Source of the DNA: Kitagawia praeruptora
Lineage: Eukaryota > Streptophyta > Magnoliopsida > Apiales > Apiaceae
DNA length: 64,000 bases
Reading direction: 5' to 3'
Assembly: GCA_037693485.1 (NCBI GenBank)
Contig: CM075346.1
Location: 19,993,501 to 20,057,500, forward strand
Shown: positions 33,480 through 42,923 of the stretch, one piece after another
Layout: each line of letters begins with the position of its first letter
Numbering within the stretch: position 1 is the first letter of the stretch
The notes under the pieces: generated by a model
The model's database searches: none
The model's input: the letters and a program-made list of their open reading frames with translations, nothing else
What the model was told of the DNA's origin: nothing
Program-made: the position numbers and the translations under genes

Positions 33480-35124
33480 TCCCGTTGTTGATGAATTATT
33501 ATAGGTTATCAGTCCCATCCCCAACCTAGACTTAAGGACTACAGCATGCTCAAGCCCTTTAGTCAAAGGATCATCTAGGTTATCTTGAGTTCCAATAAAC
33601 TCAATAGCCATGATCCTGTCAGACATTAGACCCCTTATAGACTTTAGTCTAACTTGGATATGTCTCCTTTTTTTCACATTATACTTCTTGTTGTTAATCT
33701 TGTCGATAGTTGTACGGCTATCACAATGAATACCAAAAGCAGGAAGTGGATGACTTACTACAGGTAACACTGACATAAGTCCATGTAACCATTCAGCCTC
33801 AGTCCCCGTGGCATCTAATGCACACAACTCAACCTCAAAAGTAGACCGAGTTATAATAGTCTGTCTAGAAGACTTCCAAGACACTGCTCCACCCGCTAGG
33901 GTAAACAAATATCCAGTCACTCCATTGGAACCAAACTTTTTAGCTATCCAACTTGCATCACTATATCGCTCTAGCACTCCAGGAAACCTCCTGTAGTGCA
34001 AACCAAGAGATATGGTGCCTTTCAGATATCTAAGTACTCTATCAAGAGCATCCCAATGAGTCTTGTTTGGATAGCTTGTATATCTTGCTAACTTATACAC
34101 TGAATATGAAATATCCGGCCTAGTACCATTAGCAAGATACTGCAAACTCCCAATAATCTGAGAATACCTTAACTGAGACACAGGTATTCCTGAACTATTC
34201 TTGACAAGGGCTATTTTAGGATCATACGGAGTACTTGCGATTCTACAATTTGAATAACCAAACTACTCAAGTATAGATTTCTCTATATAATGAGACTGTG
34301 ACAATGTTATCCATCAGTTGACTGAGTCAACTTGATACCAAGAATCACACTAGCCTCTCCCATATCCTTCATTTCAAAATGCCTTTTCAAGAACCTTTTA
34401 GTCTCGTTAATAATCTCAATATTGGTTCCAAACAACAAAATATCATCCACATACAAGCACCCAATAATACACTCATTTCCTTTAACCATGTAATAGACAC
34501 ACTTATCACTTTCATTAACTACAAATTCTGATTCTTAAACAATTTCATCAAACTTTTTATGCCAGTCTCTAGGAGCTTGTTTTAAGCCATATATAGACTT
34601 GATTAACTTACATACTTTTCTTTCATTACCAGAGGCAACAAATCCCTCAGGCTGATCCATATAAATCTCTTCTAAAAGTTCACCATGAAGAAAAGATGTC
34701 TTTACATCCATTTGATGGATGATAAGACCATGTACAGAAGCCAATGCTACAAGCATTCGAATTGTTATCATTCTAGCAACTGGAGAGTATGTATCAAAGT
34801 AATCAATGCCTTCCTTTTGCTTAAAGCCCTTAGCTACTAGCCTAGCCTTATACTTATCTATTGAGCCATCCGGGTTCATCTTCCTTTTGAATACCCATTT
34901 ACATCCTATAGTAGAACACCCAGGAGGTAGATCAACCAACTCCCATGTTCCGTTAGAAATAATAGAGTCAATTTCACTTTTTACAGCACCTTTCCAGTAC
35001 CTAGATTCAGAAGAATCCATGGCCTGTCGAAAAGTTAAAGGTTCATCCTCGATATTATAAGTTATAAAATCACTTCCAAAATCCTTGACTACCTTAGCAC
35101 GCTTACTCCTTCTAGGTTCCTCTA
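33465..35124 (-). pseudogene. copia-2 reverse transcriptase and RNase H remnant
   Basis: On the minus strand from 35124: RT fingers and palm (EIDSIISNGTWELVDLPPG, CKWVFKRK, YKARLVAKGFKQ, HQMDVKTSFLHG), a stop near 34535, the YVDDILLFG box near 34430, another stop near 34305, then RNase H (SDASWIAKKFGSNGVTGY, WKSSRQ). Changes in conserved RNase H residues (FEVELCALDA for the usual SEAE) accompany the stops. The frame joins across copia-3 to the C-terminal integrase region ending NEIE at 49180, after one copy of CTCTA is removed. Confidence 0.92.
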
Positions 35125-35494
35125 TGTTGGGATTTATGGGTGATGGAATAGACAACTTAACTAGTTTTATTGGTATACTTAGTTTTTACTAAGTAGAACA
35201 TACTGTCATAGCCTGAAATGTATTCTTGTAATTTAAATAAATACTGTCATGTAATAAGTGTAATTCTTGGAAGAAGTTCGATTATGTTCAAGCCTCAAGA
35301 AATACATAAGTTCGACAGAAGGAATAAAAGTTACTGTCAAGCCCTGACAGTAAGGTTACAAGGAAACATCATGTTGCCTAGGTCGACAGCAAGTTTCACG
35401 GAGTCGACAGCAAGTTTCAACTTGACAGCAACATTGGCGGAGATTCTAATGACAGCAACTTTGATATATAGTCTGCGACAGTAAGTTTGGAATT

Positions 35495-35695
35495 CCTGAC
35501 AGCAATCTCTGCGGGAAAAACATGCTGTCAATCAAAGCACAACTCTTGACAGCAATCTCTGCGGGAAATTCATACTGTCAACCAAAGCAAAATTCTTGAC
35601 AGTAATATCTGCGGGAAATTCATACTGTCAACCAAAGCATAATCTATTGACAGCAAACTTTGTGGCAAACATACTGTCATATAGAATCAGCCTGA
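35495..35695 (+). repeat. four tandem 50-bp units in copia-3 U3
   Basis: TGACAG starts at 35497, 35547, 35597 and 35648. Each unit reads TGACAG(C/T)A, ATCTCTGCGGGAAA-like, CAT(A/G)CTGTCA, AAGCA. The two motif halves of a unit are inverted, so each can form a short hairpin. The same array is at 48385-48585. Confidence 0.92.
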
Positions 35696-36009
35696 CTTAG
35701 GAATTTTCTAAGTCAAATTAAAACGACAGAGTACATGTTCAAAAGAAGCAGGCGTGTTGTAATATTCAACCTTTACAGCAAGCTTGGAAAGTCTATAACT
35801 GAAGCTCGAGAGATCACATGGAACAACCTGTAAAGTCTAGAACAGATAAAATTGAATACGGCTAGATCTGGGTGGCTCAAATGTGGAAAGCATCTTTAAG
35901 TTACTTTGTGCTGATCACATGGGAATAAATCATGGAATGAGCTGCAAAAGGAATATAACAGCAACTCAGTAACCCATGTTGATAGTGGTAGTACAGTAGA
36001 TTATCACTC

Positions 36010-36017
36010 TATAAATA
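36010..36017 (+). promoter_or_regulatory. TATA box, copia-3 5' LTR
   Basis: TATAAATA in the context CACTCTATAAATAGAA. The repeat array lies roughly 330-800 bases upstream. The copy in the 3' LTR is at 48900-48907. Confidence 0.75.
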
Positions 36018-36286
36018 GAATACTCTACTTGTAAAATAAGAAGCTCAACAACTGTAATCTCTTGAGTCTTTGTATCTTGAGAACTATTTTGTTCTTAAGG
36101 TTGTAGCAAAACTTTGCAAAATAAATAAAACATTTATTTTGTGAAATCCTCGTATTTGATTTTACTTGTGTTTGCATTTCTTCTACTAGTAAATTACAAA
36201 TTCTATTTAAGTTGTTGAAATAGTTTTTGAAATTTATTAGTATTGCATTCAACCCCCCTTCTGCAATACTTTCCTGGACCAACAAC

Positions 36287-36298
36287 TGGTATCAGAGC
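36287..36298 (+). promoter_or_regulatory. copia-3 primer-binding site
   Basis: TGGTATCAGAGC two bases after the LTR, complementary to initiator methionine tRNA. Confidence 0.93.
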
Positions 36299-36329
36299 GA
36301 ACAGATTAATACACTTATCTGAGATCCAA

Positions 36330-38906
36330 ATGGCAAGTATTCAAAGGTCAAGTAATATCAAGATTCCAGCTTTTGATAAGGAAAACTACAACATATGGAA
36401 AAAGAAGATTATGTTATTTATCAAAGGTCAGAACCCACTATTCCTAGGTATTCTGGAAAATGGCCCTTTCATTCCTCAAAAGGAAATTCCAGCTGCTACA
36501 GTGAATGATGTAGTAATCCCAGCTCATTGGGTTGCTAAGAAGCCGTCTGAGTATAATGACTCAGAAAAAGAAAAGGTAGCACTGGATGATCATCTGCAAC
36601 TCATTCTACTAGATGCACTTACCCTGAATAAAGCTATGAGTGGAAATATAATAGCATGCAACTCTGCCAGGGATATGTGGAAAAAGATAGAACTGTTATG
36701 TGAAGGAAGTGAAGAGGTCAGAGAAAATCAAAAACAAATATTGGTGTCACAATATGAAGCATTTATGGGCAAGCATGGAGAAGATCTAACTCACATGTTT
36801 GAAAGATTTAGCAAACTGATAGCTGAACTTCAAATTCATGGAAAGTTTTATGAAAAGAAGGAAGTCAATATCAAGTTTCTGCTAACTCTTCCAGAACATC
36901 TTGAGCACAGAGTAACAGCCATAAGAGAAGGGAGAGACTTAAATTCTGTTTCTCTTGAAACATTGTATGGAGTTCTAAAATCTTATGAACTTGAATATTA
37001 TCAAAAGAAAGCTATACAAAGTGGATCCAAAGGATTGATGGCGAACATGGCTGGTGCTCTAGTTGCTCAAGGACCCTCATATTTTCAAGCAAGTGAGCAA
37101 ATTCAAAATGATCAACAATCTCAATTTTCATCTGTGAAAATTGAAGAGGTGGTTGAAGATGAAGAAAAAGTTGTCCTTCAACTAGAAGATGTTGAAGATG
37201 AAGAATTCTTCACTCTAGAAGAAATGGAGAAAATGGATAATCCAACCATGGCTTTTATGGCAAGAAAATTCAAAAATATAAGGTTCAGGAGGAACAAGCC
37301 ATATAAGCCTCAAGGTCAATTTCCAAAGTATAACCAAGGAAGCTCATCAAAATCTGCTACTGGCACCAAGGGAGGATACAAAACAGGAATGGTAGATAGG
37401 TCAAAGTTTAGATGCTACAATTGCAATGAACTTGGTCACTTTGCTACTGAATGCAAAAGACCAAAACAAATACAAAGAATGGAGAGAGGAACTGGGAGTC
37501 AATTTAAGAAAGGACAAGGAAAAGCCTATGTGGCTGAAGGAAAATGCTGGGATGAATCTGATAATGAAGAAGAAGAGGAATTTGTGAATTTAGCCTTGAT
37601 GGCTAGAGAGGATGAAGAAGCATCAACCTCGTCAAATCAGGTACCATCTCTAGTATTACTAGATATGTCTTTAAATGACTATAAGCAAACCATTGAGGAA
37701 ATGAGTACTGAAATGTTTAATATTCATACTAGTTTATCTGCTGCAAATGAAGAAATTGCTAGATTAACTAAAGAAAATGAAGTACTCAGATCTAATAATG
37801 ATGTGTTGTTGCTTAAGACCAGTTCTATTGATTCTTTAGCTCAGGAAAACGAAAGATTAAAAAATGATTTAACCTGTGCTAAGGAGATAGAGGATTATCT
37901 AAGAAAAGAAATTTCTGAGAATGAATTTAAGCTAAAGGCATTTAGAAATTCCTCTAAATTAGTTCAAGAGTATCATGAGAAACATACTGAAGGTAAGAAG
38001 ATAGGCATAGGCTATGATTATAGCAGGAGACCTGGTAAAGAGACTGTTATACAGAAAAATGATGATAATAATACTGTAAGACCTCACATCCTCAAAAATG
38101 TGAGTAACCCAATTTTCAAAAGTACAGAGTTTGAGGTTAATGAAAATTCCCTAATTATTAATCAAGAACTCTGTGATGAAGATGAGAGGATTGACAGTGA
38201 ATCTAAGAAAGAAAAAGATTTTGTCAAAATGTCTATGACAGAAACAGTATTAAATAGTCCAACCAAGTGTTCAAAAGATACTGTCAAGAAGTCATCCAAG
38301 ACAGTAACTTTCAAACCTACTGTCAAGACAGCAAGTACAAAAGATGCTGTCAAAAATAGTTCGACAGCATCTTCTGAACAGACTGTCAAGACAGTAGTCT
38401 CCAAGTCCAAAAACAGAAATGGGAAGCTAGGCATTGATAAAAAGAATAATTATGCTTATGTTAAGCAGGCACCAAGGAAACTTTGCAATAATTGTGGCTC
38501 CTCACATCATTTAACTCATGTTTGTAAGAAATCAACTAGTAGCATATCTAATGCAACAGAGTTGAAAGGGAACTTACACAGAACCCCCATTATGCAAAGA
38601 GAATTGGTAGTTTGTAATAACATTGACTGTATGCCATGCAAAATTACTGCTATGAGTACATGTTTTAATTTGCAAATTTCATCTAATGAATCATGTTCTT
38701 ATATGCAAACTGCAAAGACTTCTGAATCCACTAAAGGAAGTGAGAAGTCTGCTCTCACTAAGAAAAAGTCAAAGACAAAAACTAAGTGGATAATAAAAGA
38801 AGTCAAGGAACCATCTTCTGATAATATTGTTTCAAATATTGATAAAGTTTCTGATGATACTGAGTATGCAGGACCCAACAAGACTTGGGTACCAAATGCA
38901 AATTAA
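36330..38906 (+). CDS. copia-3 Gag, 858 aa
   Basis: Starts at MASIQRSSNIKIPAFDKENY, 31 bases after the primer site. An upstream in-frame ATG at 36243 lies in the LTR and is unlikely. The N-terminal half is a copia-type gag domain (YNIWKKKIMLFIKGQNP). A first CX2CX4HX4C knuckle is at residues 362-375 (CYNCNELGHFATEC) and a second at about 719-732 (CNNCGSSHHLTHVC). Between them are coiled-coil-like leucine/glutamate-rich sequence and a KDTVK/KDAVK-rich stretch encoded at 38200-38400. It ends in PNAN then TAA, and the same frame continues into pol. Gag forms the particle and binds element RNA. Confidence 0.92.
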   Translation: MASIQRSSNIKIPAFDKENYNIWKKKIMLFIKGQNPLFLGILENGPFIPQKEIPAATVNDVVIPAHWVAKKPSEYNDSEKEKVALDDHLQLILLDALTLNKAMSGNIIACNSARDMWKKIELLCEGSEEVRENQKQILVSQYEAFMGKHGEDLTHMFERFSKLIAELQIHGKFYEKKEVNIKFLLTLPEHLEHRVTAIREGRDLNSVSLETLYGVLKSYELEYYQKKAIQSGSKGLMANMAGALVAQGPSYFQASEQIQNDQQSQFSSVKIEEVVEDEEKVVLQLEDVEDEEFFTLEEMEKMDNPTMAFMARKFKNIRFRRNKPYKPQGQFPKYNQGSSSKSATGTKGGYKTGMVDRSKFRCYNCNELGHFATECKRPKQIQRMERGTGSQFKKGQGKAYVAEGKCWDESDNEEEEEFVNLALMAREDEEASTSSNQVPSLVLLDMSLNDYKQTIEEMSTEMFNIHTSLSAANEEIARLTKENEVLRSNNDVLLLKTSSIDSLAQENERLKNDLTCAKEIEDYLRKEISENEFKLKAFRNSSKLVQEYHEKHTEGKKIGIGYDYSRRPGKETVIQKNDDNNTVRPHILKNVSNPIFKSTEFEVNENSLIINQELCDEDERIDSESKKEKDFVKMSMTETVLNSPTKCSKDTVKKSSKTVTFKPTVKTASTKDAVKNSSTASSEQTVKTVVSKSKNRNGKLGIDKKNNYAYVKQAPRKLCNNCGSSHHLTHVCKKSTSSISNATELKGNLHRTPIMQRELVVCNNIDCMPCKITAMSTCFNLQISSNESCSYMQTAKTSESTKGSEKSALTKKKSKTKTKWIIKEVKEPSSDNIVSNIDKVSDDTEYAGPNKTWVPNAN

Positions 38907-41900
38907 AATCTTTCTGACTTGCAGGGAAAGAAAGGTAAACAGGTCATGTGGATAATCGACAGTGGATGCTCCAAACACATGACTGGTGATATATCCCTGC
39001 TATCACAATATGTTGAGAAGGCTGGCCCAACAATAACCTTTGGAGACAACAGCAAAGGTTACACTGTGGGATATGGCTGTTTAAAAGCTGGAAATGTTGT
39101 CATTGAAGAAATCTCTCTTGTGGAAGGTTTGAAGCATAATCTGCTCAGTGTCAGTCAATTCACTGACAAAGGATTCAAAGTAAACTTTGGCATGATGGAA
39201 TGTTCAATTCACCACAAGAAGGATAGAAGCCTATCTCTGAAAGGAGTAAGGAAAGGAAGCCTATTTGTTGCAGACTTAAACTCAACAAATGAGGAAAGAA
39301 TATTTTGCTTCTACAGCAAAGCAAGTGTTGGAGATAGCATGCTTTGGCACAAGAAATTTTCTCATCTCAATTTCAAAACAATGAACATGCTGATGAAGAA
39401 GGAATTGGTGAGAGGACTACCTCAACAGGAATTCTGTCAAGAAGGACTGTGTGAAGATTGTCAAATGGGAAAATTGAGAAAAGCAATGCATAAATCAAAG
39501 CAAGTCAACACTAACACTGAAGCACTCAAGTTGATTCACATGGATCTTTTTGGACCAGTGAATGTTCAATCACTATCTAGAAAAAGATATGCACTGGTCA
39601 TGATAGATGACTATTCTAGGTACACTTGGGTGAAATTTTTAGAATCAAAGGATGAAGCTGCTCAAGAAATCATTGATCACATAAGGGTACTTGATAGGAC
39701 CCCTGAAGCAAAAGTTCAATTTCTAAGAAGTGACAATGGAACTGAATTCAGAAATGCTACACTTGGAAACTTCTGCAAAGATCAAGGAATTGTTCAACAA
39801 TTCTCTGCTGCAAGAACTCCACAGCAAAATGGAGTTGTAGAAAGGAAAAATAGGACTCTTATTGAAGCTGCAAGGACTATGTTGAGTAATGCTAAATTAC
39901 CAACATATTTCTGGGCAGAAGCCATCAACACTGCTTGTTACACACAGAACAGAACACTAATCAACAAGGCTCATGGCAATACTCCTTACTATCTTTTGAC
40001 AGGAAAGAAGCCTACTGTCAAGTACTTTCATATTTTTGGAAGCAAGTGCTTTTTGATGAAAGACAACCATGAAAGAAAAGGCAAGTTTGATACTAAAGCA
40101 TATGAAGGCATTTTCATGGGATATGGGATAGAAAGGACTGCCTACAGAGTCTATATCATGGAGCACAAAACAATTGAAGAAAGTGTCAATGTCACGTTTG
40201 ATGAAACCAAGTTTCCAGGGCTACATGAGGATGGTCAAATGCAACCCTTCAGATTTGAAAATCAAGGATACTTGGAAAAGGAAGAATATGTTGATGAAGA
40301 ACCAAGTCTCATTCAATCAATGAGATATGAGAAAGAATCTGTCAATACTCATAATCTAAATCAAACTTCAGCTCAATCACAGACAATTTCAGGCATCAAT
40401 CAACAAGAATGTGAGACTGGAGAATTTGAGTTAAATGAGCAGAATAATGAAAATGGTGGAGAATCAAATCCTCATATTGATGAAAGACAATCTCATCAAA
40501 CAAGTAGCTTGCCTCAATCAACAAAGTGGAACAGAGATCATACCAGTAATCTAATTATTGGAGATCCCACTACTGGTGTAAGGACAAGGAGGAATATCTC
40601 TGCTGAAAGCATGTTTTCATGTTTCTTATCTCAAATGGAACCAAAAATAGTTGAAGAAGCATTGTTGGATTCTGATTGGGTGATGGCCATGCAGGAGGAG
40701 CTCAATCAATTTGAGAGAAACAATGTTTGGAAACTAGTTCCAAGGCCAAAAGGAAAATCAGTCATTGAGACAAAATGGGTGTTCAGAAACAAGATAGATG
40801 AAAGTGGAAATGTGACAAGAAATAAGGCAAGGCTAGTGGCCAAAGGTTACTGTCAACAGGAAGGGATAGATTATGATGAAACATTTGCTCCTGTTGCCAG
40901 ACTTGAAGCCATAAGAATTTTCTTAGCTTTTGCTGCACACTGCAAATTCAAGGTATTTCAAATGGATGTTAAAAGTGCCTTTCTAAATGGAGAATTAGAA
41001 GAAGAAGTGTATGTTGAACAGCCTCCTGGATTTGAAAATGACAAACTACATAATTTTGTCTACAAGCTGTTCAAGGCTCTATATGGCTTAAAGCAAGCAC
41101 CAAGAGCCTGGTATGACACTTTATCCACTTTTCTCCTGGAAAACCAATTTATAAGAGGTATGGTGGATAAAACTTTATTCTATAAATACCATGGCAAAGA
41201 CATCATTCTTGTGCAGATATATGTTGATGACATAATCTTTGGCTCAACAAATGAACAATTGTGTGAAAAGTTCTCATCTCTAATGAGAAACAAGTATGAA
41301 ATGAGCATGATGGGAGAATTAGCATTCTTTCTTGGTCTTCAAATCTATCAGAAGAAGGAAGGAATCTTCATCTGTCAATCTAAGTATGTCAAAGAACTTC
41401 TCAAGAAGTTTAACTTAGAAGATTCATCACCTGCCAAGACACCTATCTCAACAGCCACCAAATTAGAGTTAGATCCTAAAGGCAAGAAAGTGGATTCTAG
41501 TACCTACAGAGGCATGGTAGGATCATTGCTGTACTTAACAGCAAGCAGGCCAGATATAATGTTTGCTACATGTCTCTGTGCAAGGTTTCAAGCTGATCCA
41601 AAAGAATCACACTTAGTTGCAATTAAAAGAATCTTTAGATATCTCAAAGGCACCCCAAATCTAGGTCTTTGGTATCCTAAGGAAACTGGATTTGATTTAA
41701 TTGGATATTCTGATTCAGACTATGCTGGCTGCAAAATTGACAGAAAAAGTACTACAGGAAGCTGTCAATTTCTTGGGGGGAGATTGGTGTCATGGTTCAG
41801 TAAGAAGCAACACTCAGTTTCTACATCAACTGCAGAAGCTGAATATATTGCAGCTGGAAGTTGCTGTGCACAAATACTTTGGATGAAGAATCAATTATTG

Positions 41901-42164
41901 GATTATGGACTAAAGTTGTCAAATATTCCTATCTACTGTGACAACACTAGTGCCATAGCCATATCAGACAATCCAGTTCAACACTCCAGAACAAAGCACA
42001 TTGATATCAGGCATCATTTCATCAGGGAGCATGTTGAAAAAGGAGATGTAAAATTGGTTTATGTTCCAACAGATAAGCAACTTGCAGATATATTCACCAA
42101 GCCACTGGATGAAGCAACATTTACCAGGTTGGTGAGTGAATTGGGAATGCTAAATCAGGTATGA
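38907..42164 (+). CDS. copia-3 Pol (protease, integrase, RT, RNase H)
   Basis: It continues in the Gag frame after the TAA at 38904-38906 and has no ATG before the protease, so its expression requires readthrough or RNA processing. The protease site is IIDSGCSKHMTG. The pre-integrase zinc region reads LWHKKFSHLN ... CEDCQMGK. Integrase has LIHMD, LRSDNGTEF and GVVERKNRT with D35E spacing. Reverse transcriptase YVDD is at 41220-41231, with FQMDVKSAFLNG and ALYGLKQAPRAW. RNase H has GYSDSDYAG, AEAEYIAAG and CDNTSAI. All domains are complete with no internal stop. The gag-stop junction is the one oddity. Confidence 0.93.
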   Translation, partial: NLSDLQGKKGKQVMWIIDSGCSKHMTGDISLLSQYVEKAGPTITFGDNSKGYTVGYGCLKAGNVVIEEISLVEGLKHNLLSVSQFTDKGFKVNFGMMECSIHHKKDRSLSLKGVRKGSLFVADLNSTNEERIFCFYSKASVGDSMLWHKKFSHLNFKTMNMLMKKELVRGLPQQEFCQEGLCEDCQMGKLRKAMHKSKQVNTNTEALKLIHMDLFGPVNVQSLSRKRYALVMIDDYSRYTWVKFLESKDEAAQEIIDHIRVLDRTPEAKVQFLRSDNGTEFRNATLGNFCKDQGIVQQFSAARTPQQNGVVERKNRTLIEAARTMLSNAKLPTYFWAEAINTACYTQNRTLINKAHGNTPYYLLTGKKPTVKYFHIFGSKCFLMKDNHERKGKFDTKAYEGIFMGYGIERTAYRVYIMEHKTIEESVNVTFDETKFPGLHEDGQMQPFRFENQGYLEKEEYVDEEPSLIQSMRYEKESVNTHNLNQTSAQSQTISGINQQECETGEFELNEQNNENGGESNPHIDERQSHQTSSLPQSTKWNRDHTSNLIIGDPTTGVRTRRNISAESMFSCFLSQMEPKIVEEALLDSDWVMAMQEELNQFERNNVWKLVPRPKGKSVIETKWVFRNKIDESGNVTRNKARLVAKGYCQQEGIDYDETFAPVARLEAIRIFLAFAAHCKFKVFQMDVKSAFLNGELEEEVYVEQPPGFENDKLHNFVYKLFKALYGLKQAPRAWYDTLSTFLLENQFIRGMVDKTLFYKYHGKDIILVQIYVDDIIFGSTNEQLCEKFSSLMRNKYEMSMMGELAFFLGLQIYQKKEGIFICQSKYVKELLKKFNLEDSSPAKTPISTATKLELDPKGKKVDSSTYRGMVGSLLYLTASRPDIMFATCLCARFQADPKESHLVAIKRIFRYLKGTPNLGLWYPKETGFDLIGYSDSDYAGCKIDRKSTTGSCQFLGGRLVSWFSKKQHSVSTSTAEAEYIAAGSCCAQILWMKNQLLDYGLKLSNIPIYCDNTSAIAISDNPVQHSRTKHIDIRHHFIREHVEKGDVKLVYVPTDKQLADIFTKPLDEATFTRLVSELGMLNQV

Positions 42165-42923
42165 TAATCTAACTGGTTTATCAATTCTGAGTAGTTGAAG
42201 CTCATGACAGAAACTTTTAAAGGTACTGTCATGAGAAGTTAAGGTACATTGTGATACTTGTTCAGACAACATGTTTGCTATGACTATGCTAAAAGGATTT
42301 TTAGATATCATGTTTGCTATGACTATGCTAAAAGGATTTTTAGATATCATGTTTGCTATGACTATGCTAAAATAGTTTTACATGTCTGTCTTAAAATGAT
42401 TTTAAGAAATCATGTGTCCTTAACTTAAGTTATGTGTGAACAGTGACTGACAGCATAATCTTATGATAAGTTTACTGTCAGATAAAACTTACTGTCACTC
42501 ATGAAGCTGATTGACAGAAATATTGTTAGCGCACAAGTTGCTGTCAATGAAAGTTGCTGTCACAAGAAATTGCTGTCAGAATTGGTAGAGAAAGAAAAAG
42601 CGCACAGGTTACTGTCAATGAAAGTTGCTGTCACGAGAAGTTGCTGTCAAAGATAGTGGAAAGATATATTAATTTTTATATATATATACATACGTATATT
42701 TCTTTTCACCAATCCACGATCTAATAGCAACTGCCACGTAATATAGCAAGTGGAGTTAATGGGTAATATCATTATCACACGTTCAATTAAGAGAGGTTAA
42801 ATCGATTCATATTAGAAACTGAATCTACCGTTTAATCTACTATCACTTTCATTTGCAAAAACCTCTCAACCTTCTGCATCCAAAAACCGCATTTCTCTCT
42901 CTCATTTTTCAAAGCATTCAACA
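42165..42923 (+). other. copia-3 pol-ORF3 spacer with motif array
   Basis: Non-coding. It holds a direct repeat of TCATGTTTGCTATGACTATG (three copies near 42270-42370) and 12 CTGTCA/TGACAG hexamers between 42207 and 42649, including a duplicated GTTGCTGTCA(A/C) series. A TATATATA stretch at 42680 and a pyrimidine-rich run before the ORF3 ATG could be an internal promoter and leader. Confidence 0.7.

Larger units (their letters stand above)
35125..36284 (+). repeat. copia-3 5' LTR
   Basis: TGTTGGGATTTATGG ... CTGGACCAACA. The U3 part holds 14 exact CTGTCA/TGACAG hexamers between 35210 and 35680. TATAAATA is at 36010. Confidence 0.97.

Noticed and set aside
35337..36285. Small open frames in the copia-3 LTRs (both copies)
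   Set aside because: They overlap the repeat array and lack coding character; identity between copies only reflects the LTR pair.
38888..38924. A 36-base intron removing the gag stop (GTACC...GCAG)
   Set aside because: Too short for a plant intron; only a longer intron using the same acceptor remains plausible.
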